Below are positions 33,188 to 45,435 of a stretch of 64,000 nucleotides of DNA, piece by piece. The stretch covers positions 4,082,680-4,146,679 of the forward strand of contig CM070913.1 in assembly GCA_036417435.1 (NCBI GenBank), written 5' to 3'. This DNA comes from Inia geoffrensis (taxonomy: Eukaryota; Chordata; Mammalia; Artiodactyla; Iniidae). Each line of letters begins with the position of its first letter. The stretch's first letter is position 1. Under the pieces are notes generated by a model. The model worked only from the letters and a program-made list of their open reading frames with translations. It ran no database searches and was not told the DNA's origin. The translations under genes and the position numbers were made by a program.

Positions 33188-35699
33188 GTTAACTTGGGAC
33201 ACCTGAAAACAAGTGACGTCAGAGACAAGGGATGGGTTCACCCCGCGTGCCGTGCGCCTCGGTGCCCTCCTGCTGCAGCCCCCGCGCAGCCTCGGGCGGC
33301 CGGGCCGGGCGGGGCTCCACCCTCGCCTTTTGAACAGTTTGGCAGCTCTGAGTGAAGGTCAATTTGGGGGTGAGCTCAGAAACTGCAGAATGCAGGGCGG
33401 GTGGTTAAGAAGTGGCTTCTCCACCGTTTTTGCACCTTTGCATGTGGTTTCCCAGCTGCTTCCAAGGGCTGCTCGGTCGCGGCCGACTCTAGCCTGTGGC
33501 CCTTTGGATTCCTCCAGAAGGTGCTCCCTTCTCGGCCTCTGGGCCCCGTCCCCACAGGCCCTGCCCTCCGCGGGTCAGCAGCATCCCCGCGGCCACCTCG
33601 CCGCCCGCCGGGCACAGGCCTGTGCAGGGCCAGCCTCGCCGCTGGCGCGTGGACCCGGGCCCAGGAACAGGAGGCCTGAGTCACGGCCTCCAGCGCTCGC
33701 ACCCAAGCCTCTGGACCCCATGGCTGCGTCCGGGCCGGGAGTCCTTGGGGGCCCACGCGGCATTTGGCCACCCCTCGCTCTTCCCTCGTCGGCGGGGGCT
33801 GTTTGTTTTTGGGGCCGAAGGCAGACAGAGGGGTGAGGGACTCCCCACAGTGGCCGTTTGTGCCATCTAAAAATACTTCTTGACCTAAAAGACATCAAGA
33901 ACTTCACTTCACAGTGTTTTACACAAGTGGTCTGTAGGGTAGAGCCCTCCCCTGTGAGAAATCAGAACAGAACTATGCTGTCGGACGTCCCGTGCCTCCC
34001 AGGTAAACGCAGAATCGCTTTTGCTTTAACGTTATTTTAAGTGAAAGCCATTAGGTCTGCAATTTAGTTTAATCGTTTGCCAGATCCTATTTTTGAAATC
34101 CTAACCATTTAGGGGTTAAAACTTTCAGTTTCCTTTGCACTCCAGGAATACGGCAGGAGCTCAGCCCGGGTGGCTGGAGAACTCTGCTGCCCGGAGAGCA
34201 GAGGCAGAGGCTTCTTATCGAGGCGGGCCGGCTGGGCAGAGCGTTACAGGGCAGGGCCCCCGCCACCGGGACCCTCCTGAGGGCAGCCGTCCCCCGGCGC
34301 CAGCCCGGTCTTCGGGGAGCTCCGGCCTCAAGGTCAGCAGGGAGTGGGCTCAGCGGAAGGGCCCGCTGTGTGAAGCCCGTGCCCTGCAGGGCGGGCGGGC
34401 CTCCCACCTGGCCCTCCCGCACAGGGAGGCCTGGGCACTGGTGCTGGGGCGCTCGCGCGCACCCCTGCGCGATGTTCACTTCTCTCCTTGGTGCGCAGTG
34501 AGGCCCCCTGTCTTCGGGCCCCTCTCTGTTGTTGATCACCGCACTGGTTACTTTTACTAAAGTTAACAAATTCCTTTAAATGTAGGCGCATGGCAACAAG
34601 AGAACAGCATCACACCCCACCTCTCGCTCCCCAAAGGCCCCCATTCCATTTCTTTCCACTTGCTTTTCATTTCTACCTCCAATTTTTGAAAAACGTGTTT
34701 CACTGACAATTTAGGAGTTTTCAGACTTAGGTGTCATCGGCTGACGTCCTACTATGGAAGGTGAAGGCTCGGGGCGTTAAACCCTCAGCTCTGAGGCCTC
34801 ACACATGCCCTCCCCTGCCTCCTCGCACTTAGAGTAGGTGACTCATCCCGGGGGTGGCTTTGTTACGTCCACATGGATGCCACGGGGAACACCTGGACGG
34901 GCAGCATGGCCATCACCCCCCTGGCATCGCCACCCTCCTCTTCTAGACGAGACAAGACACGTGCTATGACTTTTTAAAAACTTACTTTTAAACTGAACAA
35001 GTTTACATAATATGAATAAATACACTTGGAGTCTGAAACAAATCTCGGACATCATGTCGTTTCATCCATAAATACTTCAGTTTGTGCCTCTTACAGGTGC
35101 GGGCTTATTCCTAAAGTCACCCCAACACCACTTTCACACCCAGCTAAGGTAAGAGTCACCCTCAATATCCCACTTCCTCCAATTCCCTCAAGACGCCTTT
35201 TGTAGCAAACTGTCGTGGGGCATGTGGGTACATCTCCAAGGTTCCTTCACACCAGGTCCGCCCTTGAGTGGGCGGGAAGGGCGGTGGGCTTGGCAGCAGG
35301 GGTTAGACCACAGAGGAGCGCCACGTGCTTAGGACAGTGAAACCACAGGAGACAGGCCTGTGTCCCTGGTGCTAATCTCCCCGGACAGCAAGACGCACCA
35401 GACTTTGTACTGGTTCCAGGTTTTCCCTGGGGGCACCCACCTGTGCCCTCTGCTCTCACACGTGACTCTAGCCACTGGAAAACTGTCACCCAGGACACCC
35501 TCTCCCGTGGTCCTCGGGGTCCTCAGCCTCTCACCTGTGCTGGGCACCGGGGTTCCTGGCCCCAGGCTTCCTGTTCCATGATTTACGCTCTCAGGTTGCT
35601 GGCGCACATCCCCTAGGAGCCTCCATACCTGTCTGAAAATATCTCTTCTTTCATGCTTGATTGATAAAGCAGTTCCTAAAAGGGTAGGAAATTATCTTC
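33188..35699. other. No gene recognised; CpG-rich patches
   Basis: CpG-rich stretches lie at about 33230-33320 and 33540-33740. The open frame at 33213-33836 plus runs through them but has only low-complexity Ala/Pro/Arg/Ser content. An AT-rich patch at 34040-34140 is repeat-free. Confidence 0.5.
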
Positions 35700-36030
35700 C
35701 TGAACGAACAGTAAAGCACTTCTCACCGTCTCCTGGGCTCTGTGCTGCTATTTAACATTCCAGTGTCTTTCCTGTTCCTGACCCCTCTGGAAGTTGCCCG
35801 TTCTCTCTGGAAGCTCTTGGGGTCTTTATCTCAGAGTTCTCAACTCCAAAATGTCCCGAAGGTGGGTCTCCAAGCAGGCGTACTTTACTCACAGGGCCAG
35901 GAACTTGGTCCTTTCAGTCTGGAAGCGAAGCGCCTCAATCCGTGGAAGCATCCTGCATGGTTCCTCTGACTGCACCCTGCCCTCCGTTTTCTGAGCGCCC
36001 TTTACTTCGATTTTGGGCCTCTTGGACTGA
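35700..36030 (-). repeat. Probable old LINE fragment, inverted
   Basis: Phrases such as ggaaattatcttcctgaacg and gaagctcttggggtctttat resemble inverted old LINE sequence. The same kind of sequence resumes at 36470, beyond two SINEs, which supports one interrupted element. Confidence 0.45.
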
Positions 36031-36045
36031 TCTTTTTTTCTTTCT

Positions 36046-36251
36046 TTTTTTTTTTTTGCAGTACGCGCGGGCCTCTCCCTGCTGTGGCCTCCCCCGCGGC
36101 GGAGCACAGGCTCCGGACGCGCAGGCGCAGCGGCCGTGGCTCACGGGCCCAGCCGCTCCGCGGCGTGTGGGAACTTCCCGGCCCGGGGCACGAACCCGCG
36201 CCCCCTGCGTCGGCAGGCGGGCTCCCACCCGCCGCGCCACCAGGGAAGCCC
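36046..36251 (-). mobile_element. CHR-type SINE, first of a head-to-tail pair, inverted
   Basis: A T run is followed by the cetacean SINE body and the head gccaccagggaagccc. It shares unusual GC-raising variants with the copy immediately to the right (gcgccccctgcgtcgg, gcgggctcccaccc, ggaacttcccggcccgg). Target-site duplications are not clear. Confidence 0.92.
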
Positions 36252-36259
36252 ATCTGCTC

Positions 36260-36465
36260 TTTTTTTTTTTTTTGCGGTACGCAAGCCTTTCACTGCTGTG
36301 GCCCCTCCCATTGCGGAGCACAGGCTCCGGACGCGCAGGCTCAGCGGCCGTGGCTCACGGGCCCAGCCGCTCCGCGGCACGCGGGAACTTCCCGGCCCGG
36401 GGCACGAACCCGCGCCCCCTGCGTCGGCAGGCGGGCTCCCACCCACCGCGCCACCAGGGAAGCCC
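36260..36465 (-). mobile_element. CHR-type SINE, second of a head-to-tail pair, inverted
   Basis: Same orientation and same subfamily as the copy at 36046-36251, separated from it by only eight bases (atctgctc). Full length, with a T run at its left end. The two copies are much closer to each other over the head region than either is to the copies at 5934 or 27330. Confidence 0.92.
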
Positions 36466-36770
36466 AGGGCTTTTAATGTCCTGGATCTTTTTCTTCTCCT
36501 CTCTTTGTATTTTTCGTCTACTTTTCAGGATATTTCAGTTTTACCTCCAGCTCCTCCTTTGAATTTTTATTTGTGCCTCATTTTGTCTAATTTCCAAGAG
36601 CTCTTTCTTAAACTCTGAACGATCCCTCTAACCTAGCCTCTCCCTCCCGTGCGATCGCAAATGTCTTTTTCTATCTTTCTGAATATTCGTCGGGTTTCCC
36701 CGCCCCCTACATTGTCTGTGTGCCTCCTACTCGTTCCCCTTTCTGTCTATTTTCCTCTCATGTTATAGGC
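36466..36770 (-). repeat. Probable old LINE fragment, inverted (continuation)
   Basis: T-rich sequence containing tctaatttccaagagctctt and tcttaaactctgaacgatcc, similar to inverted old LINE text. The family was not assigned. Confidence 0.4.
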
Positions 36771-39004
36771 AGAGCAGAGCTGGAAAATGTTCAGCCAGAG
36801 GCTCTCTGGAGAAAAAAAAGCCTTGAGTTGTCCAACTTCCACGGTGCAAATTCGCGCGTGGTGGGCAATTTCGGTTACGTGGTGCTCTCCAAAGGCCATG
36901 GCAAGCAAGACACCTCCTGCGTCCTGGCAGCGTCCCCGGTGCCGGTCAGCCCCGCGTGGTCAGCATGGAGCGCCTGATCCTTGCTCAAATCCATTTGTGG
37001 GTCTCACTGAGGCAGCTGGGAAGGAGGGGTTGAGGCAGCGGGTCTGGATTCAGACAGTCAGAACTAGGGGGGAAGATGAAAAGTGGTGAAAGGGAGAAGG
37101 AAAGAGCAGGAAGGCCCTGCAGCAAGGTCAGCTCACCGGTGAGTGGAAGGGCCGGTTCCCGAAAGAGGACCCAGTGGGCTCCGGTGAGTCATTTTGGGGC
37201 GCTCGAGACTGCATGTTCCTTTTCGCTCAAACCGTTCCTAATTATAATTCTGGGAGAAATTAGAGCAGTGAAGAATGGAGCCGATGGCCGAACGGCGTTT
37301 CTGAAATAAAGAGCTCGTCTCTCAAGTATCGAAGCGCCCCACCAGACGACAAATTGCAGGACGGTTAATTCCCATCTCGCGTCCAGTGGCCAAGAGCACA
37401 TGCCAGCAGGACCCTGCTCCGCCCTCGCCCAGGAGGACGGCGCTCTCGGGCCCGTGCAACCTCCACGCACCTTTGTTCCCGGACGCGGGCCGTCGGTCGT
37501 GGCAGGTCACTCTCCATGGCGTCTGCTGAGGCCTCCAGGACGTCGGCTTCCGAGATGGGGGCCAAGCGCCCCCATTCTCACCCATCTCCAGTGCAGGAAG
37601 GAGACAGATACCCGGGATGACAGAAAACGAGAGCTCGGCCTCCCGCTCCCATGAGCTTTCACAGCGTGACCGTGACAGCTGTAAGTGCTACCCTCCATAA
37701 TAAGCTTAAAACTTACAACGGTCAAGTGACCCGTGGCTTCCGAAAGCTACTGTAAAAGACCAGCGCATGACGCGTGCCCTTTGCACCTTCAGCGTCCGCC
37801 CTGCGCTCGCCGCCGCTGCCCCCTTCCCTGGGGCCCCTGCGAGGGCTGGGGATGCTCTGTCTTCCGCGGGTCTGGCTCCGGCCTGGACGAGTCCAGTTCC
37901 CTTCGTCTCGATGGCCTGTCCCAGTGCCTCCCCAGGTGCCCAACCGAAAAAGCCGGAAGTCACGTCATCTAGGCGCCGTTTGGGGCCCAAAGGGGCCTCC
38001 CGCTCGCTCACTTCTGTTCATCCGCAGCTACAAATACAAGGGACCCTGCAGAGATCATTCCTGCCACGTGTGTGCGTTTACGCAGAACACATTCATACTA
38101 TTCACCGTCTGCAGGATTTAGGACTAATTGCCTAGTTGCCCAAAGAATAAGGGGTTGCAGGGGGGACTGTTCCTGGAATCCTGGGGTGGAAACACAGTAA
38201 CGTTTCCTATCCAACGTCCTGATGCTGTTTGGTGAGAACATACCTGAAGACACAACATAAGGTTGACGGCAAATGCCACAAGAAGACCACGCAAGGCTGG
38301 TACAGCTACGCGAGCGGGCGTTTCCCCCACACGGGTGCAAAGTGGGCCTGGGGGATGTGAGGAGGCCCCGTTAGAAGCCTTGACCCCCGCGGGGTTTCTG
38401 GATCCCTGCTTACTAGATTTGTGTCACTCTGTTTGGGTTGATTAACTTGGGCGTTTCTTTGGACCTTGGAAAGGTGCTGGCTTGAATCTTGGTTCGTTCA
38501 CTGTGCAGAAGCATTCCTCTGAACTTTTCCGGAGATGGGTACAATTTGATTCTCCAGATGTAGGACACTTCTCAGTTCCGTGCTGAGAAGAAATTGTTAG
38601 TATATCAAGCAGCCCTCGGTTAAAATCTCATCCTGTAACCCAGCTTCGTGTCCAGTTTCTAACATTTCCTGGGACCCTTTGGTCAACCTAATCTGTTAGC
38701 ATGGGGAAGCACAGCTGTGTCTGGTGCCAGGTTTTTAAGCAATGTTTATGCACCATCCATGACAGCAACTAGAGCCTGCACAGAAAAGAAAGCTTGCAGA
38801 CGGGCTACTTCCTGAGACCTGGTTTTGGATGCATGAGTGAAACATGAGGCCACGAGGCCATGTGATGGGGAAGAATGTGAAATGGGCGGGGATGGCACCA
38901 GCCCAGGCCAAACAAGTCTGACCACCTGGAGAGAATGAACAACCGAGCAGTTGGAGAAGCACTGCTTCCTGAGCTCTGCGGGGCAGTCGGGCCTCCAAGC
39001 TTGA
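36771..39004. other. No gene recognised; AT-rich patch at 37195-37320
   Basis: This is unique sequence. The patch near 37195-37320 (gttcctaattataattctgg, gaaataaagagctc) is repeat-free and could be a conserved element. The open frames have no domain. Confidence 0.45.
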
Positions 39005-39150
39005 TCCGTGTTTATCCTCACAACAGCATCTGGGCTGGGCACTGCTGCCACCCCACTGCCCAGATGAGAACCGAGGCCCAGGGCGGTCCGGGAGCAGAGC
39101 AGGGTCAGACCCCGGTTCAAACCCAAGGAGGCCCGATTCCAGGGCCTGTG
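39005..39150 (+). repeat. MIR SINE fragment
   Basis: The phrases atcctcacaacagcatctgg, cagatgagaaccgaggccca and gtcagaccccggttcaaacc follow the MIR core and tRNA-related end in the forward orientation given by the consensus as I recall it. Confidence 0.78.
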
Positions 39151-39419
39151 AGTCTTTACATTTGGTACAACAGACGCACAGCCAGGCGCACGGCTTGGGG
39201 AATGTTCACATGAGCGTCCGCCCTGAAACCTCCACCGAGACTGAGATACGGAGGGTCCTCGGCACCTCAGAAGGAGGCCCCGAGCCCCACCCGGAGTCAG
39301 CCCCTGTGCTGAGCTCGGTCACCGTAGGCCACCTCTGCCGGCTCCCGACACTCGGGTCACTGTGCCCGTTTGCTCTCATCTGACCTGTCAGAGCCGTCCC
39401 GCGGCGTGAAGGGGCCGGT

Positions 39420-40015
39420 TTCGTTCCGTGCTGTGTAGTGTCCCGTGTGTGGACACACCAAACTGATGAACTGTTCTGCTGCTGGTGGACATTTGGGTTG
39501 TGTCCAGTGTTTGGCTCTTTGTATAGACAAGACTCTACAAACACGACCCCCCACATCCCCGGTGGGCACACGCCCGTGCCGCGGGGTGTGCACGAATAGC
39601 CGAGCAGATGGGCACGGAGCCCCGCGGGCTAAGCAGCGTGGACGCCGCCGACGGTTCCCAGCGGCGCTGCCCGCTCGCGCCTCCGTCGGGCCTGTGGCCC
39701 CTGTGTGCTCCACACCCACGTGCTCGTCAGCCCTTTGACCTCCAGTCACTCCGAGCCCCTTTCCAGATGCTGTCTGGACGCCCGACGTCTTTGTGTGGAT
39801 GGCTTGCTCAGACCTTCTGCGCACTGGAAGATGGAGTTGTTAGCGTCCCACGTTGGTTTGTAAGGGTTCTCTGCGTCCTCAGTATCCGTGGCTACGTGGT
39901 GGCAGATGCCGCGTCTGTGGCACCTCTTCACTTTCTCAACGGTGTCTTCTGATGAACAAAAGCTCTTAATTTTCATGAAGTCAGATCAATCAACCTGTGT
40001 TTGTTACTAGGTTCT
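39420..40015 (-). mobile_element. Old L1 relic, inverted, ORF2 C-terminal region
   Basis: The phrases ggtggacatttgggttgtgt, ccagtgtttggctctttgta, cctcttcactttctcaacgg, gtgtcttctgatgaacaaaa and gctcttaattttcatgaagt are recognisable reverse-complement L1 ORF2 and 3' sequence. It is heavily diverged with stops in all frames. Confidence 0.85.
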
Positions 40016-43000
40016 CTGCGTCCTGGTCACCCCTAGGGTCCCCTGCCCCTCCACCTCTCAGCCTCTGCTGCACCGCCGGGGCCGCACTCTGTCCTCTCAG
40101 CCTCTGCAGATCATGAGGCAGAAGACAGATGGGAAACAGGACCGGCATGGGGTCTCGGCACCGCTTTCTCCCTCCACCCCTCCTGCCTCCGAGGCCAGGG
40201 TTCGGAGGAGCCCCTCTTCCATGCTCCGCTCTCAGGGGTGAGCCGAGCACTCCCTCGGCCGACTCAGCTCCGGGAGCAGCACGTTTGCTTGGGACGCGGG
40301 AGACCCCTTCGCTGCCACTGAAGGCCGAGTGGCCGCGGGCGCTCCGCGACTCCAGGCAGAGACTGGCCTGAGCCCAGCCGTGGGGTAGCGGCCTGAAGCT
40401 CCGACCGGCTGAGAGGCACAGACACGGCTCACCCAGCCGGGGTGCAGGCGAGGTGAAGAGGTTCCCGAGGAAGAGCGAGGGGAGGCCCCTGCCCACCGGC
40501 GAGTGGGGGACTCACACCAGCCAGGCTTCAGCTGCGACGCGGAGGCCACCTGGGCCGGGGGACACGGGCGGGCAGCCGGGCCACCATCTTGTTTCTCCTC
40601 TTCCGTCGCGTCCCAGAGGGAAGGTGTGCCAGGACCGGGGCCAGCCCCGCGGGACGGATGGGGCCCTCGCAGACAGAAGCTTCACCTCGAGCTGGGCACC
40701 CGCTGTCCTGTGAAACATGGGCGGACTCTGCAGTGGCTCCATTTTATCCTGCTTTCTCCTAACCTTGATTTTCTTTCTGGTTTTAAAAGTAATGTGATCC
40801 ATGGGAGACAATTTGGAAAGTGCAGTTAAAAAAAATAAAAGAACATTTTCAGAGTCATCCGTAACAGTCGGCTGAGGCTCTGCTGTGCTTTGTCTGGTGT
40901 ACTATCGATGGCGTCTTGGTCTGTGGCCACAACAGGGGAGAGCTTCAGGCAAAGGAACGCAGGTCCCCCAGGCACCTTCACAGGAGAGGACGGCCGCCCT
41001 GGGTCAGCAGGTCTTGGGCAGAGCTGGGTGTCCAGCTGCGGCGGCCATCAGGCCAGTGTAGATGGAGTTCCCTCGTGAGCTCAGCCAGACTGCGGGCGAC
41101 TTGAAAACTGCAGGTCACCACCCATTAGCTGGTTGTGAAATCAACGTCATGAGTCCTAGCTAGCACTAAAAAATGGAATAGAAATGTCCATTTCTATGAT
41201 TGCAACAGACGCTGATTTCTATTGGGGAATCACTCACCCGGCGAGGCCGCCTCCCATCTGTGTATGACGTGTACGCTGTTGTGACAGCAGGGCCATTTCT
41301 CATGGTGGAACTGGCCTCGGTTAAGAAGGTTGGGAAGCCCCTGGCTGGCGAGGAGGGGTGTTCGGAGGCTGCCTGTGGCAAGTGGCCTTTTCAGAGGAGA
41401 AGGGGGAGACGGAGTTACCAGGGCCAAGGTGTGTTGACACAAAGGCGGCTGGAATGTGGGCAGAACGAGGAAGGTGCAGCCGGACCTGCTTAGACCTGGG
41501 CTAAGCACCCCTCCCCGGGTGTCCACCCCTCCATGCACCACGGCTGTCCCCTTGTCCCCAGCTCCAACCATAGCTTCCCTGGAGGGACCCTTGCAGTGGA
41601 CATCAGAGAAACACGGGGAGTGTCCACACACGCGCCAGCTTGGGTAGCACACACGCTGGCCACACACGTGTCTGATATGGACACACTCTGGGGTGCGTCG
41701 AGCTCCTCCGAGAACTTGCCCTCGATTCCATGCCTGTGCTGGGAGGGCTATTCGCCGATCACATCTCTCTCTTCCCTCCCCAAAAACGATTCCCGTGTGT
41801 CGCTCGGAAACTGAGGCCCCCGCTCCTGGGTTGGCAGCGGCAAGGCCACCGTGCGTCCACTACGTTCGGCCCGGGAGCCAGTCTGGGGCCCTAGCCTCTC
41901 GGCGGCTACCGTGCTGACCGGATCCAGTTAGAGCTGCGTAAGCCAGGAGGGACCCTGTGAGGGCGACGCCAAGTGGTCCAGGCCCCTCCCTGGAAGATCA
42001 GCGGGAGACGGGCGCCTGGTGACAGCAGCCTGGCCGTGGGGGGCTGGGTGGTCCTCCTTCCAGCCCAGATGGTGCGGGGGCCCCGAGGAGCCTGCATTTT
42101 CGGCTCTCAGAGTCAAGACGCAAGATATGAGACTGGGAGCGTCTGCTCCGGGCCCGTTTTCTGACTTTATAGTACAGACAAGTGAGAACGGAAATGGTAG
42201 AGAGAACGGCCCTGTAGACCCCACGGGCCCCCTTCCACGGCCAGCCTGGTGCCCTCTGCCCGCCAGCCACAGAAATCCCAGGCTTCACATTTCACCCATA
42301 AATATTTGGGTAGCTTTCCCTGAAAAATAAAGATTTTTAAAAAGAACATTAGTAGAAATCTATTACCACACAGAAAATTAATAATAGTCTTGACATCATC
42401 AAATTTCCAGCCGGTGCTCAGCTCTGGACCGAAGCCACCGGGACAGAGCTCAGACGCAGCTGCGGGGCAGAGGAGAGTGTGGGGAAGGGAGTCCTTTGGT
42501 GCATCTGCCCCGAGGACAGAGGTTGGACTACGGCAGGAATTCCAGGGCAGCGATTTGCTGCAATGTGAGGAAGAGCTCCTGTGAGCAGAGCTGCCCAGTC
42601 CCGGGTCGTCACTGAAACTGCCCTGCTGCCTCGGGCCGCCGTGAAACTGGCGCTGCCCCTGGCAGGGCAGAGCCCGGTTGCCTGGCCGCCCTTGAGGAGC
42701 TGTCTGCTGCCTCTGCACAGGCCCCCGACGGGCCCTGGCTCCACCCGGTGTCCCTGGTTTCTCCCCGAGGCACGGCCCACTGGTCAAGGCCCCACAGGAG
42801 GATCCACGCTGGGGTGGCCGTGCTCTGTGGTGCGGGATGCTTTAGTCAGGCTTAAGGCTACGGACTGGCTTCCCACATCCTGCCGCAGTGGACGTCGTCG
42901 CGTCCCCGCCCGGCACACCGTGCGGTCCCTCCTGCTTGGTGCAGACCCGCGGGGCCACGACAGGGACCACCGTGCTGGGTCCTCACCACCTGGACACCCC

Positions 43001-45410
43001 CCAGGCAGCGTGCACTCCGTGCAATGTCACTGCTATTCGATGCGGAACTGCTGCTAACGGCCGGCACGGGGTCACCCAGACAGAGGCCAGAGGCCTGACG
43101 GCGAAGATCACGGGGCGGGATCAGACCACGGCGCAGGCCTCGCCCTCCAGCCCTTGGAAGTGAGGCGGAGGGTGGCGGCGCCTTTCTCTTCGCTTTTTGT
43201 GCAACCAGCTTTGCATCCTGAGCAGCTGTAAGATGGCTCTCCACCCGTACCCCACCCTGTGCTTCCCGCTTGCTCACACTCACAAATGTTATACGCAGCC
43301 CACAAAAAAGCCCAGTCAGATCCCCGCGGGACCCCGTCCAGGGTGTCTGTGTGCTAACAGCCGACCCACAGGCCCCCGGCGGGCCCCGTTGACTGTGGCG
43401 AGCAGCAAACTCTGGGGATGCGGGGCAGGTCCCCGCGAGGGCGCCGCATGGGTGCCAGGCCCGGTGCAGCCGTACCCGCATGCCCTGCGGTGAGGCCTCA
43501 GGCCCGGGCTGTGGTCCTGCCCAAGGCCCTGCCCCCAGCCCGGATGCTCTGCCGTGGCTGCGCTGCCTTAGAGGCCAGGGTGACCCGTCCATCGGCGCTG
43601 CCCACGCAGCCTGACGGTGTCTGTGTGAGCAGCACCCCTCCCCCACCCACGGATGGAAGAGGAAGTGGCGCCCTCAGCCTGTTTCGTGGAATCACTTCTT
43701 GGGGTCGTATCTGAGAATCAGTCCTCAATTCCACAGGCAATTAGAACGGCCTGCTGAGCTCCACTAAGCGTCTCGGTGCCCCGGCCCGGAGCTCTGGGCT
43801 GCGCTGTTCCGTCCCCTCACAGGCTCATCTCAGAGGGCCGGGTGCCCATCCCCGGGGGAAAGAACTGGGCAGCCCCCTGGGACGAGGGGGGCTGTTTGGT
43901 GCCGGGAGCTGAACCTGGTTCCCTAGACCCGCCCCACCCTTTGCAAGCCTGGGTCTCATTCCTGATGGCGCCAGGCCAGCGATGTCCCCCCGCCCCACGT
44001 CTGAGTGTCAGCCTGGCTCGGGCTTTGCCTTGTGCCCAGGGCGCTGTGGTGGGATCTGAGCTGCGTCGGGAGGTGAAGGGCAGGAGGCTGGGGAGCGGCG
44101 AGTCTGGGGGGCGGGCGACATCCGGACACAGTGGTCTGTGGATGGTCAGAGGGGCACGGGGTGACCAGGTGGCCAGGAGGTGGGAGAGATGCTACCCCGG
44201 GCCACTGAGAGGGCGGAGACCCTTCCAGCCGAGGCAGGGAAGGAGCTGTAAGCAGGGCATGGGCTCGGCCACTGTGCCCCAGTTCCTCTCTGCTTGCAGG
44301 TAACCCCAAGCCTGCCCTCCTTCAGACCTGCGTGGACAGCACCTCCCTCACCCTGCATGCTGCTTCTAGAAGCTCTCGCTGAGCCTCGGCACCTGGGGAG
44401 AGAAGGGGCCCGAACACCAGTGACCACGGCCAGCAAACAAGGGGCACCTGGGCCCGCTCACCCCCCGTCAGGGCGGGCAGCCCCTCCCGGTCAGGACCCC
44501 TGTGGCCTCAGGCGGGAGGGGCCCTCCTGGGGAGAACGGCCTTCCCCAAGCCAGCCCTAACCCTCACCCTGACCCCTGCAGACCCTCGGAGTCCCTCCCC
44601 AATCGTCCGCCTGCCAGACCACACAGCCAGGGTGGCAACAGCTGGACAGGTGGACCAGGGTCAAGTCGGTGGGGATGAGGCTGAGGAAAGCAGATGGGGA
44701 CCTGAGCCTGGTCTCTCCCCTGCTGCCACTTTGACTAGAAAAGCCAAGAATTCTAAGTTCAAAGCTGGGCTCTCAGGAGGTTATGAAGGCATAGTTTATA
44801 CAATTTGCCAGCTTGATTTAACACTTTTCAATATTTAGGCAGCCTTGCGCCCAGGCCGCAGGGGACCTGTGGCCTCCAGTGCAGAGAAAAAGCAGGTCTG
44901 GTTCTCAGAGGGTCACTGGCCCCAACGCCCAGCGGTCTCAGCCATCTCCGAGGGTCCCACTCAGCTCCCCTCCAGACGCAGCCTCTGGGCCGTCCTCTTG
45001 GCTTCTAGGACCGGCGACACCCTTTTCGTGGTTACCTGCTGGCTGTCACCACCATGGGCCCCCAGATCCCCAAGAATGATCCTCCTGGATCACCTCTCTC
45101 CAGGCCCCGCAGGGGGCGGCCAGTCTTCCCGCAAGCTGGCCACAGAGTGTCTCCCGGACATGCGTCTCCTGGCAGGTGCAGCGCTGTCTCGGGGCTTCAC
45201 CCTAGAAACCACGGAGCTGCCTTGGCCTAGGAGACCCCGAGCCAGACCCTGCTGCTCGGGACGGCCGGCTCCTGCAGACCTGGCTCCGTAACTTCCTGAA
45301 ACCACCCCGGCTTCCCAGCCCTGGGCGGGGCCTCTGCTCCAGCCTCGCCCTTCAGCCACGGGGCCTCCCAAGCCACCATCAAGTGGAAATAATGCAGCTC
45401 GTTTGTCTGC
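40016..45410. other. GC-rich sequence, no gene recognised
   Basis: This is a long GC-rich stretch. At 40742-40860 the text gtaatgtgatccatgggaga and caatttggaaagtgcag resembles an old interspersed repeat but is too short to assign. Many opposed frames of 100-260 codons (for example 42858-43646 minus and 42581-43057 plus) have no domain. I saw no tRNA gene, polyadenylation context or splice-flanked exon that I would defend. Confidence 0.5.
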
Positions 45411-45435
45411 AAAAAAAAAAAAAAAAAAAAAAAAA
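45411..45435 (+). repeat. A25 tract leading into a purine-rich run
   Basis: 25 uninterrupted A residues are followed by ggaggggaggagggag and further purines to about 45468, with a single T. There is no recognisable retroelement body upstream and no matching flanking duplication. Confidence 0.9.

Noticed and set aside
33108..33230. Polypyrimidine tract plus AG as a 3' splice site
   Set aside because: The tract is a (TC)n simple repeat, the AG follows by chance, and no convincing exon follows.
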